Source: Chrysopilus asiliformis (taxonomy: Eukaryota; Arthropoda; Insecta; Diptera; Rhagionidae). From it: a stretch of DNA of 64,000 nucleotides. Location: positions 33,325,644-33,389,643 of the forward strand of contig OZ035963.1 in the NCBI GenBank assembly GCA_964034945.1, in the 5' to 3' direction. A program made the translations under genes and the position numbers. A model generated the notes under the pieces. The model did no database searches and was not told the origin of the DNA. It saw only the letters and a list, made by a program, of their open reading frames with translations. Positions 43,691 through 56,308 of this stretch are shown here, in pieces. Each line of letters starts with the position of its first letter. Position 1 is the first letter of the stretch.

Positions 43691-46600
43691 AACAGAATCG
43701 CCCGGACTGCATACAAAAAGAAGAAAACAGTTCAACTCAAAACTATGTCCATTAATGCCGTGTTTTAAATTCGGTTTTTGGGAAAAAAAATTTTTTTATG
43801 AATATGGTGACTATTTTGTGGGGCCAGTCTGAGACAAGATGAGTAACGAATGTTATATAGAAAGCAAAACTTGATTTAGAATAAAATCTAGAAAAAAATC
43901 ATTATTGTGAGCCGTAGGTGAAATTCTTTAAACAGAATGCGGCGCAGTTATTTAAATCAAGAGATACACAGTCTCAAGCGAAAATTACCTTAATTTTTTG
44001 CGCTCTGTACGTTTTATAAATAGCCGCAATGGAAATTATTAATAAAAATAACATTAAAGAGGGTAAATTTTTTGAGATAATGTGGAAAATTGTGGTAAAT
44101 GGTTAAAAAAATGTTCCGCAGGCGAAAAAAATGTACTTTGGAGCAATCTCCAGCTGAAATAGAGTACGCTTTTCATATTTAGCGATCGCTTTTTCTAGTG
44201 TTTGACAAACTATTACACTACTTTAAAAAATTCGGGACAAAAATATAATTTCCAGTACGTCGGGACAACAAGTCTAAATTCGAGGCTATCCCACGGATTC
44301 TGGGACGACGTGTAATAAACCCATTTACGGGAAAAAATATCATGCAGTGGGCTGTTTTTATTTAAATGCTTTTAACCTCCTGAATACCGTCAACCTTTTT
44401 TGTATGGTATATTAATAAAACTCACAGAGTTAATTCCTTAGAATTAAAAAAAAACACTGTAAAAATTGAAATATATAGAGAGTCGTGTATTTAGTAAAAG
44501 GTCAAACTGGTGGATGACGTATTAATTTAACTGTGGCAAAATTTTTGCGCCAATATTGATTAACGCCACAAATTTTTTCATATACTTCGTATAGTGCACT
44601 GGAAGGTACAACAGTTTAAACATATTTATTTCAAGAAAATAAGAATTAACTTTAAAACAAAAAATAAAATCATATTTTCGCGCCTAATGAACCGCTGAAG
44701 TTGCCAAAATTAGAAAGTTGGTTTACTCTCGCATCGCATCTTTTAACTCAGTATTGTGATAATTAACGCTAAAGTTTTGTTTCTGTGATAATTAACGCTA
44801 AAGTTTTTTTTTTTTTATTAATACTCGAAAATTCGGTATGACTTTTCAAATCAATTGTAAGCAAAGAAAATACAATACATTTTTCTCTGCCCGACTTTTC
44901 GCGCAGTTTTCATTTCAATAGTGCTATCTCTTTTCCACAGATGAAGCTATCTGTCTTTCACATTTATACAACTTTAAGACCAAATCAACTAAGGTGAGAT
45001 AGGGCTTTTATGTCACGGATCCTTTAAACAGGCACAATTTTTTGGCAAAACTAGACATAATAAAAAATTGTGTGTAAATATTATTACTTATTTTCTATTT
45101 TAAGAACACATAAAAAATAAAATAAAGATGAAAGTCAAAAACGTTTCGGCGCTATCTTTCTTAACATAACATTTCAAAGTCTGTATGATTGTTGTTATAT
45201 AATATACTAACATGTAGAAATCACAAAAAAAAAAAATATTATTAAATTATCTCCTGGATCTCATTAAATTTCACATAAAATTTCTTACTGATTGACTTGA
45301 TTGCTTGATAATCCAATTTAGCCAAATTGGAGCAACATTTTGACATAATGAGCTTTGGAAAATGAAATGCATAATTAGTGGCAGAGTGAATAGACAAATT
45401 GATGGTTTTGGCGACCTTTCGATATATTAATTTTGGATACCGTTAAATATGGAAGGTAGATAATTTTTTAAGGATTTTCGGAGTTCGAAATTTCCTAGAA
45501 GAAGCGAAAGACAAACGTTCGTTTGTAGTAAACTAAATCGTTTATAACGGAATTTCCTCTTTGGCTATGGGGGCTCCATTCAAGAAATTCGATATCACAT
45601 CAAAGAAGCTAATTATCCTTAGATATCAGGTTCACATCAAAAGTATTCCTGTTTTTTGTTTACCTTTGACGGTAAATGAAGGTTTGGATATTTCGTTTTG
45701 GGTGCTGCTCAGCTCATCCTACACAGCACCAGTAAAACTCAAATAACATCCACATAATCAAAAGCAGTTACAAAGCGTAATAGGTGAATGGTTTTCATAA
45801 GAGTTTTGCTTTCTCTAATGGCACTTGTATTCGTGATTCTAGCTTAGAAGGCTTAAATCGAGAGGTAGTTTCTGAAAGTCTAAAATGTGGGACTCGGCGT
45901 AAAAGGATAAAGATGAGTGTTTTTGTCTTTTGTTCGATTTTTTTTTATTTACAGGTGTTTTGCTTGTTGGAAATCCCTTTGTGCTTCATTATGTTGGAAC
46001 ACCAGAGATCCCTTTGATTCGATTTTAAGTGAGGCAAACCTTTTTCCAACAGCAGACAAAAATACGAAAGCGTCTTTTATTGATAAATTGCATGTGAACT
46101 GAATTGTCTGGGTTTAATCCTTTTTTACCCTTATTTCAGTTTTTCTGTATTGATATGTTGGGTGGAGAGTCGCCAACATTGAAGACGAAGGGATCGATTC
46201 AGCATATGTTGATCGCCTGACTAAATCTATAATAAAAATAATTTTGAGATGTGGAACATACTGTGCTATCGATAAAGTAGTTGACCGTATAATGAATTTG
46301 TATCTATCATACAATGCGGTTATTTTAATTGTATGCATGTACACTTGACATATGTTGTATTATGTTTTTTCATCAAATAAGATATATGTACGTAACTTCT
46401 TATTGCTTTGATGGACCATTTGTGGAATTAAACAGAAGTTTTTTTTTCTCGTCAATACGAAACAATTCTTAATTCAAACTCTTTTGTAATAAATTCATAA
46501 TATCTATGGTGACCTGGGGCTGGCTGAAAGGCAAGATGCAAAAATTTAAACACTTTGATATTATTTACTATAAAATTAAAAAAAAACTTACTTGTACGAG

Positions 46601-46715
46601 GGAACAAAGGGAAAGGGGAGTTGGAAAAAAAATCAGAAATGTTGAAAAATTGTATATTTTCTTAGAAAGAAAACTTTCAATAACTAAGGTAACCAGGACC
46701 AATTATTTTCCATTA
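43691..46715. other. Intergenic stretch, no gene recognised
   Basis: A direct duplication of gtgataattaacgctaaagt at about 44755 and 44783 is the only clear structure. No reading frame shows a family motif, and I see no paired TIRs. Confidence 0.35.
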
Positions 46716-47487
46716 CACTCATACATCGCTATACGGCCGCTCTTTATACGTCTTTTCGCTATAACGACCTTCTTTAATTATGGCACTTTTTCGATTTACG
46801 GCCCAAAATGTTTCGTTATACGGCCCAAAATGTTTCGTTATACGGCCCAAAAAAAAATTGCGAAAAAAAACAAAAGCTATAATTGCCAATCTGGTAATTA
46901 TTGAAAACCCGTATGGTGATTTAAGTGAATGGCGAACAGTTGTATCAAAATTCCACTCTGAAGGCAAACTTTCCAATAAGATTTTTTAAAATTTGTTGCA
47001 ATCGGATTTTGATGTATGGGAGTTTTATGTAGAATCATATCCTAAACAACTTTTGTTCTTGCACGTTTTTGATAAGATGCACCGTTTTTCACAAAAAATG
47101 TTTTCGGACATGCAAAAATTATTTATACTTATCATTCTAAACACACTGGTGTAATTCATTTTCGTCATCAGATTAGAACCGATTTAAACATTTTAAATAA
47201 TGTTTTTTATTATGTATATGGACATGTGCAGATGAATTTTTTTTGTTATTGAAGTTATCCTTATATTACTTGTTATGTATTTTTATTTTGTATGTAAGCA
47301 TTTTTAAATGAAATAAAAAGAAAAAAATGCATTTTAAACTAAAAACTACGTTATTTAAAAAAAAATTGGAACGGATCCTATTGAATTTGTATGGGTTTGT
47401 ATGAAAATAAATGATTCGTTATACGGCTTTTCGCTTTACGGCCAACTTTCCCGGAACGTATCTAGGCCGTAAAGCGAGGTATGAGTG
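46716..47487. mobile_element. Tc1/pogo-type element with nested HINE-A remnant
   Basis: The ends CACTCATACATCGCTATACG and TAAAGCGAGGTATGAGTG are imperfect inverse repeats, flanked by TA (46714-46715 and 47488-47489). Subterminal repeats of cgttatacggcc/ggccgtaaag occur at both ends. HINE-A sequence (46868-47170) interrupts it. No transposase remnant is seen. Confidence 0.8.
46868..47170 (-). mobile_element. HINE-A, internally deleted, nested in the Tc1/pogo-type element
   Basis: It starts at acaaaagctataattgccaa with a hairpin carrying one change (ggtaat). It loses the segment with the repeat tract and ends around acactggtgtaattcatttt cgtcatcag. The terminal motif accatacgggt is missing. Confidence 0.7.
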
Positions 47488-47752
47488 TATTTATTTAAAA
47501 CTAATGTTTCGCCTTTTATAAACTTTAAGTTTAGTAGCTTTACCATATTCGGTCTTGTGTTTAATTTCCCTGACTTTCTTGATCACAAACAATATCAGGA
47601 AATTTCTTTTGATGTTTGTCGTTAAAAGACTCTTTTTATTTTGTTTTCGTTGCTAATCGATATTATTTATGAGAACAAGAACTGTCAGTAATTAACCAAC
47701 AAATTTGAATGTGACTTTAAGCGTGTTTTTTTAATCTTCTTGAGTTATCAAA

Positions 47753-47809
47753 CAACGTTTTCTATACAAAACGCTGCGCAGGCTGCTGGGTTTTGTATAG
47801 AAAACGTTG
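47753..47809. repeat. Perfect 20-bp inverted repeat
   Basis: caacgttttctatacaaaac (47753-47772) is exactly inverted at 47790-47809, with a GC-rich 17-base spacer (gctgcgcaggctgctgg). It may be a very short MITE or a foldback footprint. Confidence 0.75.
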
Positions 47810-47975
47810 CTCTATATAGCACAAGAACATTAAAAAAACGGACCTTTTGACAACAAAATGGCCAACTTCGAAAACAAAATTGCCAACAAAGAATTTTTAA
47901 CAGGTAAAATTTAAATCAGACCGGGACCTCTGGCAAGAGACATTGCGGCAGGTCAAGACCGGAAACCGGTTGTTG

Positions 47976-47979
<4 letters not shown>

Positions 47980-48012
<33 letters not shown>
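47980..48012. repeat. (GA)n microsatellite
   Basis: It is an uninterrupted run of about 16 GA units following ggttgttgtgct. Confidence 0.95.
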
Positions 48013-48015
<3 letters not shown>

Positions 48016-49696
48016 TTGGAATAGAGCAATGTCCTCTATAAAAGAGGACGTCTTACAAAACGCGAGTTTTTGCATTAAAAGGATTAAAAAGAAATTATCA
48101 AATTATTCTGGACGCATAGATAAAACTGAAGAAGAGCTTTTAAACACGTATAGAAAAGGATCGTGCAGAAACAAAAAAAAAACTGTCACTAATATCTCAA
48201 GCGACACTTCTTTTTTGTTTTGTTTATCTAAACCCAATATCGTTGTACACAATTTTTGAGGGTTTTGTATTGGTTTTGAGCCGTAATAACTCTTTATCTC
48301 AGCAGAAACAATCAAATTGGAGGAATGGGTTCCTATTTTATAATTGATGTGGCCACTTTGATATTTTAATATCTCGAAACTTACGGTTTATTGATCAATA
48401 TTTTTGAATAATATTTGATTCTCTCGAAAGGTTGAACATTTTGAAATGTTGATTTAATTGAAACAAATGAAGGGAATATTGTAAAGGAACCGTAAGTCAA
48501 GTTTCGTCCCGAAGTGTAGTTAGCCTCATCAGAAAAAAAAAGTTTCCGTTAAAAAGTTTCTTTAATAAAATGAATCAAAGATTCTTTAATGAATCAAAGA
48601 AAATTTAATCAAACAAAAAAAAACTAACACCTAGTACTACTTTTTATTACCTTCATGCGAACTGATGGTTGTCAGAAAAATATCGAAACAATATTGTATT
48701 GATTTCGATAACAATAACTTCACATTATGGTATATCTTAAAACCCTCGGAATAAGGAACTCTCCTGTACCCTAAGCAATGGCACAATTCTTAAGAAAAAC
48801 CATTTGTCGGCATTCTGAAATGTTTGTTGAGCAATTGTCGCCTGGATTTTTATCATTTTGTTACCCTATTAGAGGTAATTTGTTCCGCTCTCTTTAGATA
48901 CCAAATGTTAATGTGAATCATTGTTAATTCTATTGGTATCCCTTAACACACTTTTATCACATAAAAACAGCTACACATACAAATGAATTTATAAATCTAA
49001 AAAATTTTACTTAGGGGATATCAATGAAAGAGCAAAAATGCTGTATTGTAACATTTTGTTTGCAATGTACTGCTATGGGGTAATGCATAGCTCTTATGGT
49101 TTGCCACTTTTTGCGGTCAATTGTTAGACTGATCACAGCAAGATACCGGATTCACATTGTCCTTATTTTAATAGAAAATAATAGTTTCTTTGTAACAATG
49201 ACAAATTGATGCATATTTCAATTTTCATTTTTTTTATTGATATACATTTTTGGAAAGAAATAACGATTTTGAAATGATAAAAACTGGTAACTAAAATTTT
49301 TACTATATTTTAATATTGGTTAACCATTTTTAGATTCGGATAATTAAAGCTGTCCTACGGATTTTTTTTATCCTGATAACATTGCGTCTATTTCATACGC
49401 AGGGCAAATTGCTGGGCATTTCATATTCCAGCATGGCACAGAATAATTTGATTCTACAGCCCAATATAACTATTATAAAGGTCCTGTTATACCAATCAAT
49501 GAAAAATTAAAAAAAAAGTCTAAAGCTTACTTACTATGACGATCCTCAATATTTAAAAGGAAAATCTCGATGAATTTTACATTGGTGTATAGGGGACCAA
49601 TGGGCAAACGGATACCTTAAGGAAAATCTTCTACAAAAGTCACAATAAAAACACGATATCATTTTTTAATAATTTATCATTCATATATGACACTAC

Positions 49697-49730
49697 ATCC
49701 CACTGCCCCCCACTGCCCCCCCCCCCCCTC
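49697..49730. repeat. C-rich run
   Basis: Two cactgcccccc units are followed by a run of about 13 C. Confidence 0.9.
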
Positions 49731-49944
49731 AGTTGTGGTTTCCAACAATTTTTTTTTAGTTACGGGTCTTTTAAAACTCTAAAAAAGCTTTTTCACACTT
49801 CGAAATTTTGAAAACATCCCCTTTTTGCATTTACTTGTAGATTTTTCGAATTTCTGCGTAATTTTTTGGCCTTCATGTTATTTGGAAGAAGAAAGTTTAG
49901 TATTATTTATTTACTAATGCACAAAAACATAAAAAAATACTTTA

Positions 49945-50596
49945 GGCCCCGTTTACACTTGTGATTTTTTCTTGAATTTCTCTGCGAATTATATTCAGAA
50001 TTTGCTCCGCGAATTCTATTCATTTATCGCGGAATAAAATCAAAGATGATTTAAATGAAGATAAGAATCCTAGAACAAATATTGACAGCGGAAATTGAAT
50101 CTTGAGTGAGCCTTGCTCAACGATTATTTTTCTTAATATTTTGACTCATAGCTGTCAAAAAATAATAAAGATATTTAAATTTCATGCGTTACTCGATTGA
50201 GATTCATAACTCTACAGTATATATTTTGTGAACGTTTTGTTTTTATTTACGATTTTCGTGTTATTTTTGTTGCAAACAAATCGTTAGTAAACTTGTATTT
50301 ATTGATTTTTTTCGCTATTGTTTTATAGTAATATAAGTGATTTTTTTCTCTCATAATAACTCTACAGTATTTTCCACACATTTTGAAAGTTCTATTAAAA
50401 GTTCTGTTGTTTCTTCACTTAGCAAAAGTTGTAAAAGTTTGAAATTATTCGGACGGTTATAAATGAGCAAAATCAAGTTCGGGTGTCTTTCAGGAATGAA
50501 TTTCTGAATTTTGTGTCGTCATGTAAACGGTTTTGCAACATGATTTTAGTGTCGAGGTATAAATTTCGGTGAATAGTGTCAAGTGTAAACGGGGCC
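49945..50596. mobile_element. Harbinger-like MITE, 652 bp
   Basis: The ends GGCCCCGTTTACACTTG and CAAGTGTAAACGGGGCC are perfect inverse repeats. TTA flanks both sides (49942-49944 and 50597-50599). Subterminal blocks (cttgaatttctctgcgaat) match the shorter element at 17467. Confidence 0.88.
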
Positions 50597-50895
50597 TTAT
50601 AGATAAACACATAGAAAAACGTTTTTGTTGCTTTGTTCGAATACGTTGCCTGCTCCGCGAAACATTTTCTCAAAACCTATATCTACAGAGGACCTACAAG
50701 ACGCTCTCATGCAGTTTTGTGCACCATCCGATAACCAGGCGGAGATAAGAAGGTTGCCAGTTTTGGTCCGAGAGCCAGGGTTTTCTGAGGTTTTAAGTGT
50801 TAGCTTCAATGGAACCACATTTCTTCAAGTTGATAAAATTACAACTCAACAAAGATTTGCAGAACGTTGGTTCTATAACATCAACCAAATAAGTA

Positions 50896-51454
50896 TCGGG
50901 TCTTTCAATAAGGACATAACAATTTTGTATTTAAATAAAACACAGAATAATTGAGATATCGGGCTGAAATTTATTCCAGGTGTAGTGGACATGTTACATT
51001 TAAGTATGAAATTCGATGTCGTTCATATGACCACCGCGAGCACGTTTGCTGATTAATTCTTTGGAGCCAATTTTCCACCACTCTTCTACACATATCGGCC
51101 GGAACGTTAGCAATTTCGCGTTCGATATTGTTCCTCAGCTCCTCTAACGTTGTTGGCTTGTTGGCATAAACCAACGACTTAACATAACCCCATAAAAAGA
51201 AATCCAACGGCGTTAAATCACATGAGCGAGGTGGCCATTCGACCGGACCATTTCTCGAGATTACACGATTACCGAAATTATCCTTCAATAGATCAATAGT
51301 TTGACCAGCTGTGTGGCATTGCTCGTTCGTGAACTTCACCATGATAAAAATGTAAACCTTGACTGACGTTTTAGCATTGCCAGATCATAAAAAAACTTTT
51401 AGGGTGCGTTTTTATTAAAATACAAAATTGTTATGTCCTTATTGAAAGACACTT
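50896..51454 (-). mobile_element. mariner-type element, 559 bp, deletion derivative
   Basis: The inverted ends share gtctttcaataaggacataa and caattttgtattt, with TA outside both (50894-50895 and 51455-51456). It encloses a shortened transposase frame on the minus strand. Length and ends fit an internally deleted IS630/Tc1/mariner element. Confidence 0.82.
50971..51342 (-). pseudogene. mariner-type transposase, internally deleted (start plus C-terminal third)
   Basis: The 123-residue frame opens MVKFTNEQ, a typical start for this transposase group. It then jumps straight to CHTAGQTIDLLKDNFG. This removes the helix-turn-helix region, the first catalytic Asp and the segment with the second Asp. 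It keeps the third catalytic region PPRSCDLTPLDFFLWG, with D in LTPLD, and the C-terminal YERHRISY. No stop or frameshift interrupts it, so the deletion product could still be translated, but it cannot be catalytic. Confidence 0.85.
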
Positions 51455-53138
51455 TATAAGACAAAATACTGAAGTAGCAGTACCCGCAACTCCTATGGTT
51501 TGTAAAATTGGGTAGAAAACATTGAAATTTATTTACGGTTTTAGAAAATGGAATATGCTGAGAAATGATTCTCTCATGGTTATTAAAACTTAATAATTGA
51601 AGCCAGTCAGATCTCTCGAAAAAAAACTTGATCATTTTATTTCTTCATTTCACAGTTAGTTTAAAGCTACTTTCTATAGAAATTTCATTCATTCAAATAT
51701 ACTTTAGTCTTCTGCTCAAATTTAGCTAAAACGAATTTTACTTTTTTTCAAACCATGAAAAAAATATGAATATAATCGCGGATAAAATAGCAGCAAAAGG
51801 TGTTCCATTTATTAAAAGAAAGTATATTTTTTGTGCTTGTTTTGCCTTTTATTTAATGATTTATTGCCATTAAGCATGTTTAGTGACCGAAAAGGCGTGG
51901 CAAACAACAGCCCTTTGCATTACCCCTAAAAACTTAAGGGGCGGATGAACTACACATATTTTCGTCCGCGTTTTTCCTTTAAATCATTTAGAACGAAAGA
52001 TGCAAAATTAAAAATTCTGGGGCAAAAAATCACGATTTTTGTTGGATTCATAATTTGAAGTTATTTTATGGACAAAAAAGTCAGATGGCCTTAAAAATTA
52101 AAAGCGTAACGAATTAATTTTTTTAAAGATTGTTTTTAACCCCACATACGTCATAGAAAAGGTACGGAAGTCATGTTAGACATCAGCGCCATTCGTTTTT
52201 AATTTATTTATATTTGATTCTTTCTCAACATTTTTCGTCTGTCTAGCTAAAAATGTGGTTTAGGGATATTAATAAATTTATTAAAGTCATGTGTTTTAGT
52301 ATGCAGCGACCCGTTTTTGCAAACAGAAAACGTATCGATTGGCACCAGAAATTGAAAAAAAAACACCAAAAACAATAACATGAACATACAGCAACGACAA
52401 TTATCCCTTCTCTAAATGACGAATCCTTTAGACCTATAGACTGCTATGCATCCAATACATTTTATGCAGGAAGGAAGGACTCATGTACAGCTCCCAGGGA
52501 ATTATGATAATGATTAACGGCTTATAGAAACGCCCATATCTCCCATCCAAAATATTACATGTATCATTGCATTGCTTAACTTACCGAGTTTCTGGCTCTA
52601 AACAGCATAAAATATACCGGTGTTACATCCATTAACTGTATTATGATGCGACCAACTTAGAATTCCACCAAATATTTGTAACATGGTATCTTTATATCTA
52701 ATTCGGTCTTGTACGAATAAAACTGGATTTTTTTTCTATTTGCTTACAGTGAGTCAAACATAAGCAATAACATAACGCTTTTGATAAAGAACACTAATAT
52801 CACAGGAATTAATTTATTCGTGCACGTATGTTGCGAGGGGATTTTCCGTATTGTTGCAAATGAACTGTCACGCCCTTTTTAAAAATGGGATATGGGTCAT
52901 ATTTGGGACGTGTTTTATAGACTTGCAATTTCATAAATGACGTCACGTTGCAGATGTTTTTAAAACAAAATTTTGGTTTGTCGTTGATGAGATGTATCAG
53001 CTATGCAATCCACTATCCTCGTAAACTGATAGAAAATCAACATAAAAGTTTTATTGACTTGAAAAAACTCGAATTATATGAAGTTATTCAGAATCGAAAC
53101 TTGATGTTTTCGTTCAAAAAATCTTTTCCAATTCCTTA
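51455..53138. other. Intergenic stretch, no gene recognised
   Basis: No paired TIRs or known repeats were seen, and frames are short and without motifs. Confidence 0.35.
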
Positions 53139-53790
53139 CCCCCGTTGCACACTTCAGCTAAGCTACACTCAGAAAAATGGAGGCTAACTCGACGACCTAC
53201 ATACGGCGTAATTGACCTCGGGCAGGCGCGCGTTCGCCTGCATGTGGGCAAGTAAAACTGAGTTGACCTGTGGTCGGAGAAATTCTGAAATAAAGCCACC
53301 AGCAGGTGAAGTAGGACATTGGGAGCTGCACGAGTTGACCTTAGATAAGTTAACTCTGACCGCTAGCTGGCTTAGAGACCCCTGACAAAAAGTTGACATA
53401 GCTTAGCTGGGCTAGCTCACCTCGTTGCACACTTGAGCTAAGCTACGTGGCGATATTTTCGGTAAATATTTTCACGTTTTCCAGTCCAAATGCAATTGGC
53501 ACTTACACATTTATGTCCACAAAATACTACACTTTTGAAAATACCGATTCTACACTGTATAACGCCGAAAATATTTATATGTGAGTGTCAGCGATGCCAG
53601 CGAAGTCGTTCGCGTAGTTGAGGTCTGAACTACGCGAGCGAGCTTAGTCCGCGTCGCCCATGACTACGCGATGTAGTTTCATAGTTTCGCTGAAGTGTGC
53701 GGTCGCCAATGCAAATGCTAAGGATTTTACTTTCAGCGAGAAACTTAGCTCACGTAGTTGAGCTCGCTTAGCTCAAGTGTGCGATGGGGG
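53139..53790. mobile_element. Harbinger-like MITE, 652 bp, GC-rich interior
   Basis: The ends cccccgttgcacacttcagc and gctcaagtgtgcgatggggg are imperfect inverse repeats, flanked by TTA (53136-53138 and 53791-53793). An internal second copy of the left end (cctcgttgcacacttgagct at 53421) splits the element. The left half (53185-53400) is clearly GC-richer than the surrounding DNA. This suggests a nested pair or captured sequence. Confidence 0.8.
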
Positions 53791-54044
53791 TTATTGTTTT
53801 CATTAAAATTTAATTTCAAAGTATTATTCAATTTTGACTTAAATAGAAATGGTTTCGATAGAGCCAAAAACATTCCAATATGACCAAAAAGCCCGAAAAT
53901 TATCAAATAATATTAAAAATTCATTTGGTCGAGAAAATTCCAGTAAGTTATTAAGAATCTTCATTTTATGAATGCGACTTTGTTACTGGGAGCTCAAAAA
54001 ATGTGAGGCCTTGTATAAAATTTAAGATTTTCAAAATGGTTTCC

Positions 54045-54235
54045 ACTTACCAAATGAAAAACTCACCAAATGGAAAACACACCAAATGGAAAACTCACCG
54101 AAATTTCAAACCAAACTCACTGAATAGAAAACTAGTCGAAATTTTCAAACTCACTGAAAAACAAACTCATTGAATGCTAAACACACCGAAAGAGATTCCT
54201 ATCAAAAAAATACTCACCGAAATGAGCAAAAAACA
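54045..54235. repeat. Degenerate short tandem repeat (about 17-21 bp unit)
   Basis: Variants of aaactcaccaaatggaa are repeated about eight to ten times with drift in spacing. Confidence 0.65.
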
Positions 54236-54241
54236 AATTAA

Positions 54242-54866
54242 CAGCCTTATTCTGGCAAAGGTCACTAGTCACAACTCGATCACAAGAGCGAGGTGAATCA
54301 CAAGTTGTGACTTTTTGGTATTCTCAGCGTTCAGTCACAATTTCGACTGATCTCAGCTACTGTCAAAACTGTGACCGAGTCACAAGCAGGTAACAAGATA
54401 AAAACAAGACAAAAAGAAACTATTTCCTGCACTATTTAATTGAATGTGATATTTCCAGAGTACAACGGAGACGATTTCTGGTCAATTGACAAACAAAGAA
54501 GACTTTTTTGCGAAATAAGAAAATTTTTATTGAAAATGTTCAGGTTTCCAATAACATCCCACTTTTTTTTTATAATTGAACACGCACGGCACACACGCAC
54601 TTTCTCCACCATTTTCACAGATTTACAAATATTAAAATTACTTTAAAAACTAACAAAACCAAAAACTGAACTAAACTAAATAATCACAAAGCGGCTGTCA
54701 AATTTATTCACCATTCTGGAATTATACTGAGGTGAATTATTTGTTACGTTTTTTGTGACCCCACGCCAAGAATATGGAATACTCGGTCAGTCACAAAGAA
54801 AGTAACAAGCCGATCGTCTCTAACGAGTTGTGACTTGTGACCAGTCATAATGCCAGAATAGGGCTG
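54242..54866. mobile_element. Harbinger-like MITE, 625 bp
   Basis: The ends cagccttattctggcaaagg and gccagaatagggctg are imperfect inverse repeats. They continue with a tcactagtcacaactcg block and its inverse. TAA flanks both sides (54239-54241 and 54867-54869). The interior has several gtcacaa/ttgtgac motifs. Confidence 0.83.
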
Positions 54867-54989
54867 TAAAGCCCTTGAATGGAAAACCTTATAGATCTAA
54901 AATATAACATAGGGAGAAAAGTTCTAGAAAATTCCACAGAAAACTATTTTCTTTGTCCTATTTTTTTGCTAGAACTTTTTGTGACATCG

Positions 54990-56308
54990 CAACGGTGTTT
55001 CGAGTGCTATACTTCTGTTGTTGACCTGACGCCCAGAGACAGACAGGAGCGAATCAACGATCGTCAATATGACTTTCGTTCAACAGCCGATCTTTTGGTC
55101 TGCTTGGCCGAGCGCTGGAATAAAAGTGTCCATAAGTTTGGGGAATCAAAAGCAATAGCTTTGGACATCTCCAAAGCTTTCGACCGAGTTTGGCATAAAG
55201 CTTTGCTGACAAAGATACGAGCTATCGGTCTAAATCCTGCTATCTCCAAATTGATTGAGAGGTCACTTTCTGATCGTTCAATACGGGTTGTACTGGATGG
55301 ATTCAAGTCTGATTTCTTGAAAATTAACTCTGGTGTCCCTCAAGGCTCAGTTCTATCATCTTCTATCTAAATCTTATTAATATTTATCAATGATCTACTC
55401 TCTCTCACTCTCAATCCGCTTTTCTGACGCCTCCTACCCTTTCAGCTCACCTGCAGAACGGCATTGCATCTCGATCTTTGAATCCTGATTTAAACACAAT
55501 TATGGCTTGGTGTAGAATCAATCGTGTGGAATTCAACGTATCTAAAACCCAATTAATGCTGTTGAAGATGAAATACGAAATATCCCCCGAAACGGTCGAA
55601 TTTATAACTCTAAAAATATCCTTTAAATATCGTTTTTTTTAAAACTCTAAAAATATCGTTTATGCCGGGCATCGAAATAAACGAAAAACTCCAATCAAGC
55701 GATCATATTTTCAAAATTGTAAAGGAAGCATCGCAGTGCCTAGGTTTTCTGGGACGATGCAAAAAATATTGCGCACCAATCGATGTGCTTAGCATTCACA
55801 AGACCTAGATTCGATCGAGACTTAAGTATAATTCGCACATTTGGGCTGGAGCACTAAAACCTTTCCTGTAACTGCTGGTCCGAAGTCAAAAACTTGCGAT
55901 CCGACTTGGAGACAAATCTTTGACAGATTCATTACAGTCTCTCGAGCATCGTCGCTCTGTTGGGATACTCAGCATATTCTATAGATATTTCCATGGGAAA
56001 TGTTCCTCCGAAATTTCCCAACTTATTCCTCCACGGTATATTTTCCATAGACCCTCTCGTTCAGCTGTACTCGCGCACGAGTTCTTCCTTGAACCTCCCC
56101 GTTTTCGTACAGTAAAGTTTAGGGGTTCCTTTATTCCGCGAACAACAAGGCGATTTACTATCCCATGTGTTCTCCCACGAATAACAATCCGCAGAAGTTC
56201 AAGGAGAACATGAACCGACATCTCCTTTCGTTCCTCCGCCCATTCTGAGCTGTGCTTCGGCATTAAAGGGTCTTTCCCTAAGCTCTGCCCGGAGCTATAA
56301 AAAAAACT
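54990..56308 (+). pseudogene. Non-LTR retrotransposon (jockey/CR1-like), decayed ORF2 part
   Basis: The left limit is approximate. From about 55046 the reverse transcriptase core is readable: FRSTADLLVCLAERWNKS, then ALDISKAFDRVWHKALL, with the first catalytic Asp in ALDIS. GVPQGSVLSS follows at about 55330. The usual FADD box is not intact (about 55424, reading like SDAS after deletions). From 55660 the frame continues as GIEINEKLQ, with stops and frameshifts, then EHRRSVGILSIFYRYFHGKC and RPSRSAVLAHEFFLEPPRFR. The 3' end has an A-run (56299-56306). It is the same family as 27886-28541 but older, and HINE-B sequence follows at once. Confidence 0.83.

Larger units (their letters stand above)
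47490..49941. other. Intergenic stretch, no gene recognised
   Basis: It holds the perfect hairpin at 47753-47809, the GA microsatellite at 47980-48012 and a C-rich run at about 49697-49730. No gene-like reading frame is present. Confidence 0.4.

Noticed and set aside
46506..46904. 132-codon frame as a gene
   Set aside because: It runs from unique DNA into the ends of a Tc1/pogo-type element and a HINE-A copy. No domain is seen.
54879..55045. Start of the long frame before the reverse transcriptase motifs as the LINE protein start
   Set aside because: The first 50 or so residues do not resemble LINE proteins and adjoin a MITE end. The match begins only around 55046.
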